From Fulvia fulva (lineage: Eukaryota; Ascomycota; Dothideomycetes; Mycosphaerellales; Mycosphaerellaceae), in NCBI RefSeq assembly GCF_020509005.1, contig NC_063013.1, positions 6,076,001-6,140,000 of the forward strand: a DNA stretch of 64,000 nucleotides, read 5' to 3'. The first letter of the stretch is position 1; each line of letters starts with the position of its first letter. Position numbers and translations under genes: made by a program. Positions 44,672 to 55,794 of this stretch are shown here, one piece after another. Below the pieces are notes generated by a model, which saw only the letters and a program-made list of their open reading frames with translations, ran no database searches and was not told the origin of the DNA.

Positions 44672-45481
44672 TCATCGATCATCCCTACGTCGCTTCCTCT
44701 CCGAGTACGGCGACCTCGAGCGGCTTCTGTCTTGCTTCCTATCCCTATCTCGACTCCGCGGCCTGTCGTCGTAGCTTCGTCGTCGATGGCGCTGACTGTG
44801 TCTGTCTCTGCTTCTTGATCGATCTCGCCTGCTTCTGTCGCCTGAGCGATCGCGCCTATCTCTCGACCGTGATCGTGAGCGATCCTGGTGACTGTGCCTA
44901 TCTCTATGCCGTCGGTCCCTATCGCCGTCTCTCGATCTTAATCTTGACCTTCGTCTCTTCTTGTGGCCTCGGTCCTCATCATGTCGATCGCGTCTCCTAT
45001 CGCGACTTCTGTGCCTTTTCCGCTCATCCTTGTGCCTACTCTTCCTCTCCTTCTCCTTGTCTCCAAGTCCCACCGCTCGGTTCGCATCTTCCTCATCGTC
45101 CGCCAAAGCCTCCTTCAACGCCTTGTTGACCTCTCGCTGTGTGACTTTGCTCTCTCCCAACGGCTCATTGTTCGCGTTCGTCCGATCCGGCACCGGCAAG
45201 CCAAGCGCTTTTGCCATGGCATCTTCCTCTGCTTCTTTCACTTTTCGCAGCTCCGCGCGCTTCCTCTCGGCTTCTCTCGCCGCTCGCTCCTCGGGTGTCA
45301 GTTCCGCGTCTTCGGCTTTCGCATACCAGTTGAGATCTTTGTTCTGTTGCCAGCGGCCAACTGGTGCCATCAATGAGTGGCCGAGGTAGTTCTCGCGGTG
45401 CTGGGAGGACTTGACATCATCCCAGGAGAAGTTGACTCCGCCACGGGAGCCTTCTTTGCGGACTGTTTGGAGGAGGTCCAT
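44672..45481 (-). CDS. MMtag-domain protein with an RS-rich tail
   Basis: A 269-residue intronless nuclear protein. Residues 1-60 carry the multiple-myeloma-tumour-associated-protein-2 N-terminal domain (RGGVNFSWDDVKSS, RENYLGHSLMAPVGRWQ, LNWYAK). A charged coiled-coil stretch (about 65-140, TPEERAAREAERKRAELRK) follows, then a long RS/RD/RH-rich tail of about 120 residues, typical of splicing-associated proteins. The ATG at 45,479-45,481 places the domain at the start; an upstream frame extension of 14 codons lacks an ATG. It shares a 242-bp divergent promoter with glucosidase I. The precise role of the family is unclear. Confidence 0.8.
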   Translation of the reverse strand: MDLLQTVRKEGSRGGVNFSWDDVKSSQHRENYLGHSLMAPVGRWQQNKDLNWYAKAEDAELTPEERAAREAERKRAELRKVKEAEEDAMAKALGLPVPDRTNANNEPLGESKVTQREVNKALKEALADDEEDANRAVGLGDKEKERKSRHKDERKRHRSRDRRRDRHDEDRGHKKRRRSRLRSRDGDRDRRHRDRHSHQDRSRSRSRDRRDRSGDRSRRDRSRSRDRHSQRHRRRSYDDRPRSRDRDRKQDRSRSRSPYSERKRRRDDR

Positions 45482-45723
45482 CGTTGTTGCAGTGTGCCTT
45501 GGAGGCAGTTGAAAGCCGTACAAGATGTTGATGTCGGGGTGAAGGTCTAGCTCATGAAAGTGACAAGCTTCAGCCCCACCAGAAAAGAAGGTTCGGGGCG
45601 TGCTGCAGGTACGGGGTCAAAGCTCATCAGGTATTGCGTTGCGTGTGCCAAAACGTGTCTTCCACTCTCTGGACATGTGGAGGAAGAAGCTCTGGTTCAG
45701 CTCCTTCTTTCCTGTATCATACA
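45482..45723. promoter_or_regulatory. Divergent promoter region, MMtag gene / glucosidase I
   Basis: The two ATGs face away from each other over 242 bases. No specific site was recognised. Confidence 0.5.
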
Positions 45724-48233
45724 ATGGGCAAGCATTGGGGTCTTGTCCAATTGCTTAGTGCAGCATGCGCTGTTCTGGCAGTCGCCGAGGAGCCGGTCAT
45801 CTTCAGCAAAGCGTCCAACGACAGCTTGCTGTGGGGACCGTACAGGCCGAATCTCTACTTTGGTGTCAGACCGAGAGTGCCCAAGTCGCTCCTGGCTGGC
45901 CTTTTGTGGGCGCGAGTCGAAGACTTCGTATCCGTCCAAGGCAACACGAGATACACATGCGAGCAGCACGAGATCGATGGCTATGGCTGGGACAAGTATG
46001 ATCCCAGGACGGGAGGGATACAAACAATCAAGGACAAGGGCAACGGTCTGGATCTAGAGACGACGTTCGTCAAGTTTGACGAGGGCCGTGGTGGTTGGGC
46101 TGCCAGGATCCGGGGCACACCAAGGACAGACGGGTCATTGCTTGAGGACAACCAATTCAGCACCGGAGGAGGCGATGGCAGATACGCCGTTTTCTTTGCG
46201 GTGGGAGCTGAGGGGCTTGGAACTGTCGAGCCTCAAGAGGCAGAAGGTGCTGAAGAGTTGGGATATGCCGGTGATGTGGTCTTCGACGGACAGACCCAAG
46301 ATCTGGGCGAGTTCAAACTCACCATTACAAAGGGCACGTCCAAGAGCCACCCACGGCATAAACACCCTTCAGATAAGGCCAAGCCGTTAGATCGTACTTT
46401 TGTGCATTCTCAACAAGTCCAAGAGGAAGCACTCTGGCAAACCAAGCGTAGGTCAATCACAGCCCATCTCTTATCTCACACTCTCTCTGACACTTCTTTC
46501 ATGCAGCACTTCTCTTCAGGTCTATGAAGACTGTCATCGATGCATACATCGAAGAATATACCCAAGAGAAGATGCCACCGCCGTGGCAGACATACACTAT
46601 CGAGAACAAGCCAGGGCAAGGCAACATGCATCTGGTGCAGAAAGTGTTTGAAGGAGCATTCGAATTCGATGTGTTCTACACGGCTGCTGATGCAGAGCAA
46701 AAGACTGCGGAAGATTTCAACAAAGCGATCAAGGAGATGGCAGCGGGCTTCGACAAGAGATACCCGGCAGTGCACAAGCCTGAGACTCCTTTCACGGACT
46801 CCAAGTACGACGTCTTCAGCAAGTCGCTTTTCAGCAACCTCATCGGCGGTATTGGATACTTCCACGGCGACCAAGTCATTGATCGTTCATATGCACCCGA
46901 GTACGAGGAGGAAAATGAAGGCTTTTGGCAGGAAGCTGAGGAAGCGCGTCAACGCAACCAACAGAAGCTCGAAGGACCTTACGAGCTGTTCACTTCCGTA
47001 CCTTCACGGCCATTCTTCCCTCGAGGTTTCTTATGGGACGAAGGCTTCCATCTGCTACCAATCCTGGACTGGGACGCAGAGGTCGTCATGCAAATCCTGA
47101 GCTCCTGGTTCAATACTATGGATGATGATGGATGGATCCCTCGTGAGCAGATCTTGGGCTCTGAAGCACGAAGCAAGGTGCCGGCAGAGTTCCAGGTACA
47201 GTACCCGCACTATGCCAACCCGCCGACGCTCTTCATCGCATTAGAGGCTCTGGTCGACAAGATCGTCGGCAAGGCTGGATCTGGTGCAGCGCTCGAGCAC
47301 AAGGTTGGCACAAACACCCTCGCGACCCCAGAATCTGTCAAAGCGTGGCTGCAGCAGCTGTACCCGCTCCTGCAACGCAACTTCGAGTGGTATCGCAAGA
47401 CACAATGGGGTGATATCAAGTCGTATGACCGTGAAGCCTTCAACTCGAAAGAGGCGTACCGCTGGAGAGGCAGGACACCTCGACACATCCTCACTTCCGG
47501 CCTCGACGACTACCCTCGTGGACAGCCACCTCATCCAGGTGAGCTTAACGTTGACCTCATCAGCTGGATGGGACTTATGAGCCGCAACATCCACCGCATT
47601 GCTGGCTTTTTGGGCGAAACCGATGATGAGGCCAAGTACGGCAAGATCGCAGAAGCAATTCGCCGAAACATTGACGATCTCCACTGGTCCAAGGAGCACA
47701 AGACATACTGCGATGCCACTGTGGATGACTACGAGGAGAGTGTCCATGTATGCCACAAGGGCTACATCAGCATATTCCCATTCATCACTGGCAACGTGGG
47801 ACCAGACAACGAGCACTTGAAGGACATCCTGGACCTGATCAAGAATGAAGAGGAACTCTGGAGTCCTCACGGTATCCGCAGCTTGAGTGCCAAGGACGAA
47901 CTCTATGGTACTGACGAGAACTACTGGAGAAGTCCCGTGTGGATGAACATGAACTACCTGATTGTCAAGGAGCTATACAACACCGCACAGCAGCCCGGAG
48001 CGCATCAGAAGCAAGCTGCAACCATGTACCGATCACTGAGAAAGAACTTGGTGGACACGGTATACAGGTCATGGCTCGAGACTGGCTTTGCCTGGGAGCA
48101 ATATAACCCAGAGACAGGCGCTGGTCAAAGGACGCAGCACTTTACGGGATGGACGAGCTTAGTCGTCAAGATCATGGCGATGCCCGAGAAGATTAGGGTC
48201 GAGAAGAAGGGCGGAGGGCATGATGAGCTGTGA
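45724..48233 (+). CDS. CWH41: Mannosyl-oligosaccharide glucosidase (ER glucosidase I, GH63)
   Basis: An 816-residue protein in two exons (45,724-46,447; 46,507-48,233); the 59-nt intron has a GTAGGT donor and an ATGCAG acceptor. It removes the terminal alpha-1,2-glucose from Glc3Man9GlcNAc2 on new glycoproteins in the ER lumen, the first step of N-glycan trimming. Evidence: an N-terminal hydrophobic signal or anchor (residues 5-21), the GH63 N-domain signature NDSLLWGPYRPNLYFGVRPR, and the catalytic (alpha/alpha)6 domain with RPFFPRGFLWDEGFH, the hallmark GLDDYPRG (about 47,499-47,522), YWRSPVWMNMNYL and FTGWTSLV near the end. Length fits fungal enzymes. It starts at the ATG giving the signal segment; the upstream ORF extension lies in the divergent promoter. 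Confidence 0.95.
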
Positions 48234-48559
48234 GCTGATACTTAGCCTTTGTAGCATATGATATAGAGATGAATGCAGAGCATCTACCTTGTGCTTCACA
48301 ACAAGACACGGCACGTTTGACAACGGCTCGTGGAGGTGCTACCACGTACCACTCTCGCAAACCAATGAATCCATACCACGAGCTCAAGCTCACACCCAGT
48401 ACAACGAAGTACGACGTGATCGTATGACCCTCACAGTACCACCATACCACGACCATCATGATCAAGAAAGAACGCAACCCGACGACCAAGTCGTCGTCTT
48501 CATCGACGAGATGACTAAGACCTAGAAAGTTTAACCGACACCTCGGCGCGCCGCGCATC
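48234..48559. other. Intergenic 0.3 kb
   Basis: Between glucosidase I and the E2 gene. Nothing recognised. Confidence 0.5.
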
Positions 48560-49196
48560 ATGTCGCTACCGCTGAACGGCCTCCGCCGTCGTACCTTCCT
48601 ACCCACCAGCACTCTCTTCCACGACCCCATCTGGAGCTATCCAAATTACTACGATGTACAGATAGAAATGGCCACGAAGCGGCTCATCAAAGAGCTTGAT
48701 GCGTTTCGTCGTTCCCCGTCCTCTGCGCTGACGCGATTGGAACCACAGAGTGACGAGGATCTGTTTCATCTTGTTGCGACGTTGAAGGGGCCGGAGGGGA
48801 CGGCTTATGAAGGTATGATGCCGCCTCATCTTCAGAGGTATCGTTGGAGTTGGAGCTGACAGTGATGTTACAGGCGGCCTATGGCATCTCACCATCTCCA
48901 TCCCCCCGACCTACCCCAACACCGCGCCTGAGATTCGATTCCAGACTCCGATCTGCCATCCTAACGTCAACTTCAAGACTGGAGAGATTTGTTTAGACTT
49001 GTTGAAGACGAGCTGGACGCCTGCGTATGGGGTTGTCACCTCGCTGGAGGCCGTTTCGCAGTTGCTGAGTGCGGGCGGTGAGCCGGAGAGTCCGTTGAAT
49101 GTGGATATTGCGAGACTGTACAGGGGAGGAGATTGGGTCGCGGCCGAGGGGCTGGTGAGGTTTTACACGAGGGTTTTGGCGATGGGGGATAGGTGA
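48560..49196 (+). CDS. PEX4: Ubiquitin-conjugating enzyme E2, PEX4-like
   Basis: A 191-residue protein in two exons (48,560-48,812; 48,874-49,196); the 61-nt intron has a GTATGA donor and a TTACAG acceptor. The UBC fold is clear: KRLIKEL, LFHLVATLKGPEGTAYEGG, IPPTYPNTAPEIRF, the HPN motif in ICHPNVNF, and the active-site Cys124 in GEICLDLL, followed by SPLNVD. The pattern suits PEX4, which monoubiquitinates the import receptor PEX5 at peroxisomes for recycling. An alternative start is MATKRLIKEL at 48,668; the upstream 36 residues contain a basic stretch (NGLRRRTF). Another small E2 is possible, but the GGLWHLTISIPP and ESPLNVDIA blocks favour PEX4. Confidence 0.8.
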
Positions 49197-49380
49197 AGGG
49201 ACTGAGTGACGGTGCAGGACTCTGTGAGATGAGGAGGAAGAGTGTGGATGTGTACTCTTGGTGGTATAATATTGCAGGAACAGCACGCTTGGAGGAGCTA
49301 GGTATGGCTGAAAGCAAATGCAGGAAGCTGTGAGACAATGTTAGGAGCACGCTCGGCCGATCTATCGGGTAGGCTCGCTC

Positions 49381-50176
49381 CTAATCTTCATCGTCAGTCT
49401 CGTTCTCACTCTCCACGGCTCCTGCGTCGTCGCTCTCCTCTCCTTCTTCATCGTCCTCTCCATCGAAGATCTCAGACCAAAGCTCCTCGCTCGTGTCATC
49501 ATGCTTCACAAACGAGACCACACCCACTTCCAGCTCTGGAGCCTTCTTCTTGAGCCATGCCTCGATAGATCTGATGGCCTTCCTGCTCGACCTTGCAGCT
49601 TCTGGTTGGAGAAGCCAAGGATGCGGCTGACATCCGATCGTAATCTCAACGTTCTCTCAGAAGCTCTCGTCTCTCGCTGCCTAAATAGAGCAGCCCCTCG
49701 CTCATGACCTGTCTCCATAGGCTGAAGTGCTCCAGGACGGAGATATGTCGAGAGGCTCCGAGCGGAAGACGTTCTCGCCGTAGTAGATGCTCAGTGTCTC
49801 TTGTTCGATGGCGTGGCATGTTTGTGCCAGCGGCGGATCGCCGGCGCTTGCGAGGATGTTTGTGGTTTCGTGCTCGTCTTTGCCCTCACCTGTTTCACAG
49901 TCGGAGTCTGAAGCTGCTTTGAGCGTCATCATGTCGACTGGGCTTCCGCTCACAAGCACGATGCGATAGATCAGATTCCGAAGCTCCGGTGGCAAGCTCA
50001 GGAGATGGCATTTACCACTGGGATCTGGTTGTTCGGCAGGGTGTGGCTTTGGAGTGTGCTGTGACGACAGGTTAGATGGAACATGTGAATTTGAGCGGTG
50101 GATGTGATCCAAGACATACCTTGAGATATGCATAATTCTGACAGGCGGTAATCAATCTGCTCAAAGCTTGCCCCAT
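49381..50176 (-). pseudogene. F-box-like protein gene with two frameshifts
   Basis: Exon 1 (50,176-50,120, MGQALSRLITACQNYAYLK) is spliced over a 61-nt intron (GTATGT...TCACAG) to exon 2, which holds the motif LLSLPPELRNLIYRIVL of the large ascomycete F-box-like family and PPLAQTCHAIEQE...YYGENVF. Near 49,750 the family-like reading moves by one frame (VLEHFSLWRQVMSEGLLYLG) and near 49,660 again (ENVEITIGCQPHPWLL), running to TAG at 49,381 with an acidic tail. Either the gene carries two indels and is a pseudogene, or the sequence has two errors. Substrate-adaptor function for SCF ubiquitin ligases is only inferred from the family. Confidence 0.55.
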
Positions 50177-50397
50177 TGTGACGTGGTCCAAGGCTGTCAG
50201 GTTGGTGGTTTGGTTTGAATTGGTTGTGTTTGGTGTTGATTGGTGTCGCAGAGGCAAATGTCACCTAAACAGTAAGATCAAGTATTATGGCAAAGGTGAA
50301 ATGGAGTGCGGTGTATGTGATTAACCGACCGAAGTGAACTTGATCGAATGCATCATCCATCGCCTGACTGGGCCTTTACCGCCTATCGCGCCGAACC

Positions 50398-51717
50398 TCA
50401 GTGAGTTGCAGTGAAGTCACACTGCCCATGATACATCCTATCAGTAACCTTCCCACCAACAACACCATACCTCACGAGATTCTCCATGCCCCATCCACCC
50501 GGCGCCTTATACGACCACAAGAACCACCCTCTTGCACTGTGCTCAAAAGCATCAAGCTCCGCCTCCAAGAACTTTCTCGTGACCTCGACCAAAGGCTGCC
50601 TCCAGTGTTCGATAGGAACGTTCGAGGAGCATTGGCAGCCATCCCAAGAGCACTCGCTGCCAGCTACAGTTGAACCATCTGGGTTGACGCATATATTCGT
50701 CGCGGCGCTGAACTCGCCTACGAAGACTGGCAGGTTCGATGAAGCCGGGAGAAGCTCTGTATGTTTCCAGGCACATGCTTTGGCGATGTGTTGAGTCTGA
50801 TCCAGGGATGAGTCGTTCGCTACCATGTTCTGGTAGAGGTGCGTGTCGATGGCGAATTTAACCTTGTGTTTGGTCACGTTGCCGTTAAGACTGGCACCGA
50901 CTGCTGTCCAGCTCGGAGGGCCCCGGAAGCTATCGTGCATCACGACGATCAAGTCTCCATTCGTCGCGACCTCTTTCACAGCATGGTAAGCCTTCTGCGC
51001 CCAATTTCGTGTGAGGTTGAAGTTGTTCTGACCCCATGAGATCGGCTCATTGACAAGCTCGATGCCAAATACCACATCTGCGTACTCTTTCGCACCATAC
51101 TTTCTCGCCATGGCCTTCAGCACCTCTATGCTTTTCGCCATGTTGCCTCCACTCTGCCACTTGACCTGCCCAGAGCGACCGCTATTGTCGAAGCCGTTCT
51201 GGCTTCCTGGCGAACCGTGGCAGTCGACCAGTACCTTGAGATGATACTTTCGTGCCCATTGGATGGCCTTCTCAAGGTAAGCATCAGCACCCCTGATGTA
51301 CGGCGTAGTGTCGTTCGAAAAGGCCCAGTAGCCGATTGGAATACGAAGACTGTTGATTCCCCAGGAGGCAATCTTTTTCACATCTTTCTCCGTGAAGAAG
51401 GTCTCCCAATGGGACTTGATCTTCGATTCGGCATCGTTAGTGCAGTCGAACGTATATTGATCTGTTGCATTGTTGCCTTCGAAGATAGTAGAGCCCATCC
51501 ACTTTTCGAGGATGAGCCAGTTGCCGATGTTGACGCCACGGATGACATCTGGCAGCGTGGTGTTGTGCAAGCTTGACTTAGGGTAGCCTGAGTTGTTCGT
51601 CGGGTGACCATCAAGAACGTGATGTAATCCATGCTTGATGTCATGCTGTGCTGGGAAAGCAGAGGTCGCAAAGAAGAGTGTTGCAAACGCAAAGAAAGCC
51701 AGCAATGGTATCTTCAT
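50398..51717 (-). CDS. Secreted exo-beta-1,3-glucanase (GH5)
   Basis: A 439-residue intronless protein with a signal peptide (residues 1-20, MKIPLLAFFAFATLFFATSA). The GH5 TIM barrel shows RGVNIGNWLILEKWM, WGINSLRIPIGYWAF, VLVDCHGSPGSQNGFDNSG, the acid/base Glu in ELVNEP and the nucleophile Glu in FVGEFS, and WSYKAPGGWGMENL near the end. This is the arrangement of fungal exo-1,3-beta-glucanases that trim cell-wall glucan. Several NxT/S sites and paired cysteines suit secretion. There is one insertion of CSWDGCQCS before the last barrel strand. Confidence 0.9.
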   Translation of the reverse strand: MKIPLLAFFAFATLFFATSAFPAQHDIKHGLHHVLDGHPTNNSGYPKSSLHNTTLPDVIRGVNIGNWLILEKWMGSTIFEGNNATDQYTFDCTNDAESKIKSHWETFFTEKDVKKIASWGINSLRIPIGYWAFSNDTTPYIRGADAYLEKAIQWARKYHLKVLVDCHGSPGSQNGFDNSGRSGQVKWQSGGNMAKSIEVLKAMARKYGAKEYADVVFGIELVNEPISWGQNNFNLTRNWAQKAYHAVKEVATNGDLIVVMHDSFRGPPSWTAVGASLNGNVTKHKVKFAIDTHLYQNMVANDSSLDQTQHIAKACAWKHTELLPASSNLPVFVGEFSAATNICVNPDGSTVAGSECSWDGCQCSSNVPIEHWRQPLVEVTRKFLEAELDAFEHSARGWFLWSYKAPGGWGMENLVRYGVVGGKVTDRMYHGQCDFTATH

Positions 51718-52479
51718 TGGTAATGCGGTGTCTGCGGGACTGGTCTGCCAATAAGGACCATGTGGCGTGATCAGTCGGTGCGGCTATGTACTGCAGAATT
51801 GCTAGCGATGCAGAATGATGTGCGGTTAGTGCTGTGGGCTCAAGCATGTTGTCTTCAAGAATGAAGCCCTCAGGAGTGGACTGCGGCACAAGCGCGCAAG
51901 GAACTGAGCGTGGTCAGCAAGTCCGCGAGACTGTCCCGTGCAAAGCAAAGCACAACTCATCTCGCATGCGTCTACAACAACACGCGAGCGCCAGCAGATA
52001 TAGGCCACCTGCAAGTTCATCTCGCGGACATGGGCAGATGCTCAGACACGCGGCTGTGTCTGGGTCCCTCGGTCTCATACAGCAGCCACGAAATGCGGAC
52101 AGCTCTTGCATGCTTCGTCACGTCGAAGCTTCTGAGACGATGGGTCCTTGGTGCTGGTGTTGATCACTTTGACGTCTAGGTCTGTTGTTCAGGTCCATGG
52201 ACTGATGCCGTAAGCTTGGTGTGTTCGTAGCAAGTACTGTTTCGACGCATGTGAGCGCGTCGTTTGCATTGTGCACCAAGGAGGGCTCCCACAGTCAAGT
52301 TGCATGCCGGAAATAAATGAAGGCGAAGGACTGAGTAGCTGCCAGTAGGTGATATGTGCTCTCTCCAGGATCGGCCGACTTCGGCGGAGTCATCACGTGT
52401 CACGCCCTACATCTTGAGCATCTTCCCAATGAACACTTCGCAAATGCCATGACATTTCCAACGACACAACGTTGTCAAA
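51718..52479. other. Intergenic 0.76 kb, divergent promoters
   Basis: Separates the divergent glucanase and PPOX genes. Only overlapping short frames; no gene supported. Confidence 0.5.
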
Positions 52480-53421
52480 ATGGGCGCATTCTACGAAGAC
52501 ATACCTGATAACATCTACGAATGGATCCTCAAGCAGCGCATGATATGGGTCGCCACCGCGCCTTTGTCGGCTAAAGGCCATGTCAATGTTTCGCCGAAAG
52601 GTGGAGAGTATTTCGGGTTGGTAGACAAGTCCACATTCTGGTATATGGACCTTAGTGGAAGTGGCTGTGAGACCATCAGCCACTTGCGAGAGAATGGCAG
52701 GATTACTATCATGCTCAACGCCTTCGACGGTGCACCACGGATCGTGCGCCTCTGGGGTCATGGTAAGTGCTTGCACAACCCAGGTCAGCATGCGTGCTGA
52801 TCGTTAGAAGGCAGAGTTCTAGAGCGCCATTCGGCTGCCTTCGACAAGTTCGTAGCAGAGCAGTCCATCCAGACCATTGATGCCACCCGCTCGATCATCA
52901 TCGTCGATGTACACCAGGTTGGAAGTTCCTGCGGCTTCTCTGTGCCGTTCTTCGAGTTCAAAGACTATCGAAAGACCTTGAACCAAGTCTTCGAGAAGAA
53001 GAAGGAAAGCTTCGAGAGTGGGAAGTCGATGGAGTCGCCAGACAGGTCAGTGGAGTTCAAGTCTTGATGTGTCCCAGGAGATGCTGATCAGCGCAACAGA
53101 TACTGGGCGTATAAGAATGCATGGAGTATCGATGGACTTCCGGCAGTGCAGAGAGGTCTCGACTGTGCCACCAAAGAGAATGTCGAGCCGATTGTCAAGT
53201 TCGTTGGTCCATGGGCGCCTGCTGCTCCTTATGGACCTAAGTCATTCAAGCTTAGCGCTCAGCTTCGACACCAGTTGGTGATGTTGAAGACAACACGAGT
53301 GCAGCTGACAAGCGTGCTGATGATGGTATTGTTGGCCTTCGTTGTAGGTATGGCTGTCGCCATTTATGGTCCGATGTTTGTGGAGACCCAGCGACGGAGG
53401 TTCAGTACGCTATTGTTGTGA
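52480..53421 (+). CDS. PPOX-fold (pyridoxamine phosphate oxidase-like) FMN-binding protein with membrane anchor
   Basis: A 280-residue protein in three exons (52,480-52,762; 52,808-53,045; 53,100-53,421). Introns are 45 and 54 nt, with GTAAGT and GTCAGT donors; the first acceptor may be TAG or, three bases on, AAG. The N-terminal split-barrel shows MIWVATAPLSAKGHVNVSPK, FWYMDLSGSG, TISHLRENGRITIML and RIVRLWGH, features of flavin-binding PPOX-like proteins of fungi. The middle holds CGFSVPFFEF. The C-terminal ~30 residues form a transmembrane helix (LTSVLMMVLLAFVVGMAV), an unusual tail anchor for this fold. Substrate unknown. Confidence 0.8.
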
Positions 53422-53801
53422 AGAAATGTTTCCAAGTCGATCTCGCTTTAACCTTCGTACGTTGACCAAAAGTTGTTGATGAAGCAAAGCAAGTCGAAGT
53501 TGTAAGGAGGAGACAGTCCAGCAGGCGCTGTGGGCATTAGGCGTCTGCTGCACACGCGCAGTAGCGCGACAGCTATTCTGGAACAACCCTGCTTCGATCT
53601 TACCCTTCCCTTTGCATCCACCATTTCGCTGTCGTATCGTCATGTCTGAACATCTGTCCTTGAAGTGCGTTACATTACGATATTGTGCGAATAGACGGAT
53701 CCGCAAGTCCCGTTGGATCGCAAGTGACCGAAGTTCGCCTTGACCGAAATCAGTCGACTGCGACTTTCGAGAGCAACAACTAGCACATATCATCGGACAC
53801 C
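53422..53801. other. Intergenic 0.4 kb
   Basis: Promoter region of the cytochrome b5-like gene; nothing else seen. Confidence 0.4.
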
Positions 53802-54721
53802 ATGGGTGATGTCGGCCCTGATATCAAAGAGCCTTCTAATGCCAAAAGGCCAGATGTAGATGGCAGTAGCAAGAATGAAGAGCCCATCACGAGCTTCAGC
53901 ATACTGGACGGCTTCCGAATCGTCTTCGGCTTGCTGTTGATCAGCAGCCTATTGAGCTACTTCATCAATGGCAACATCTTCTGGAACCACAACGCATGGT
54001 GGACAAGACCGAGAGCGCTGGTAGCAAAGCTGGTATGATCATAACACTCATACTGCTGACATATTCCTGATTTCCGCTCCAGAGACCGCCCGTCATGCTC
54101 GAAGAATGGCAACTAGCTGCCTACAACGGCGAAGATGAATCCCTCCCCATCTACCTCGCTCTCAACGGCACAATCTACGACGTAACCTCAAACCCACGAA
54201 TCTACGGCCCTGGCGGCATGTACAACATCTTCGCTGGCCGCGACGCAGCCCGCGGCTTCGTCACCGGCTGCTTCAAAGACGATGCGAACGCAGATCTACG
54301 CGGCGTGGAGTGGACCTTTGTCCCGAAAGACGTCGAGCACTGGACTGAGAAGAGCGATGAGAATCTCTCGCGGCAGGAAAGGTTGTATAGGTATGAGATG
54401 GTTGGTAATGGGCTGAAGGAGGTGGACAAGGCGATAGGGCATTGGGCGAAGGTCTTCAGAGGGGAGACGGGGAAGGACTACTTTGAAGTTGGGTATGTCA
54501 AGAGGAAAGAGGGAGTAGGGTTGAATATGATGCCGATCAAGCCGCTTTGTGAGAGCGCGGAGAAGAAGAGGCCGAAGGCGCAGTTTGACAGTGAGAAGGT
54601 GTACAAGAAGGATCAGAGAGCGGAGCTGGTCAAGAAGCAGGAGCTGGACAGCACGAAGATACGGAATGCTGTGCCCATTGAAGATGTGGACAGCAGTAGT
54701 GCTGAGCACAATGAACTTTGA
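53802..54721 (+). CDS. Membrane-anchored cytochrome b5-like heme/steroid-binding protein (MAPR type)
   Basis: A 289-residue protein in two exons (53,802-54,032; 54,083-54,721); the 50-nt intron has a GTATGA donor, a CTGAC branch and a CTCCAG acceptor. An acidic N-terminus precedes one transmembrane helix (about residues 36-56, FRIVFGLLLISSLLSYFI). The cytochrome b5-like domain follows (about 85-190): LEEWQLAAYNG, YLALNGTIYDVTSN, YGPGGMYNIFAGRDAARGF and TGCF, where the Tyr of YGPGG ligates heme in MAPR proteins such as Dap1. A charged Lys/Glu tail completes it. Relatives assist sterol-modifying P450s at the ER; that role is inferred. Confidence 0.85.
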
Positions 54722-55792
54722 GAGGAGACTTCTTGCATATAATACATTCCGCCATCATGAAAGATCGACTGCAGAACATGAAGCGTATCGTCGCGGTCAT
54801 TCTGGTTCGTGAAGCTGGAAATCGTTGTTTCGTCGCGCACCCTGGAGCCCTTCTCCATGGACACTCATCCATGCGCTCAACACAAAGAATCATCAAAATC
54901 GACCCCATTGAACAGCCCAAGAACCACATCCAACATAGGCCCACACAACTCCTTCGCAGACTCCAGATCATCCTCCACGCCGCCAAAAATGCGCCTATCT
55001 CTCGAAGCGGCGCTCTCTTGCCTGAGAAACCTAGGCCTTGAGAAGAAGAAGTGTTTGGTGTTGATAGGAATGCCAGTAAACGTATTCCAAGGTGGCGAAG
55101 GCCATTTCGGCAACATCGCGTTAACTGAAGAAAGCGAAGTTTGACTGCTACTTTGCAGACCGGCTCGCTGGGTAGGGAATGTAGAATCTCGTCTCTTGCT
55201 GCGCATAGGTCTGTGCCTGATGCGTTTTCTATTTTGTTTCTGGGGCATGGTGTGGTGTGCGGGTACTGTAATGAAAGTCGTCGAATTCATGAGGGAGTGT
55301 GGTTTATGGTTGGGTTTAGATGTTCGGTGTTGATGATGATGAGCAGTTACATGTTATGGACCAGACGCGAACATGACACGACGACTCCGGAACACTCATA
55401 GCCGATCTCGCAATGCCGATGGTACGCGATAGCGAAGTGTGACCTGGATGATGTGTTTTCCTTGGTTGGGCGTGGCTGCCTTTGAAGTTTTTCTGGAATG
55501 TTGGGCGTGGATGGTATGAGTCAACGTGAGGTGGCCATGTGACTCTTTGCTTTCGCCACGCGAGCGGTTGCGCACGACGAATCCTTTACATCGTCGTTTG
55601 ACTCAAGAGTTGCATCGTTGACAATATCATCCGAGTCGTGCGACTCGTGCCTGCTCAAAACTTTCGTTGGTCGAGACGTTCGCGTTCCGCGGGTCTGGCT
55701 TCGGCAACCCAAACACGATCTCAGACTTTTACTGTACAAACAAGCTTAAATGAGTGTCATCCCATGATGCTAGCATACTTTGCTAAGTGAAA
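54722..55792. other. 1.07-kb gap before the pogo-like element
   Basis: Contains only overlapping open frames on both strands (for example 54,809-55,144 plus, 54,877-55,290 minus) without domain, signal or splice support. The last ~50 bases before 55,793 flank the transposon. Confidence 0.4.
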
Positions 55793-55794
55793 TA

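Noticed and set aside
54809..55290. Opposite-strand frames of 111 and 137 codons
   Set aside because: No ATG for the plus frame, no domain in either, and they overlap each other; cannot be supported.
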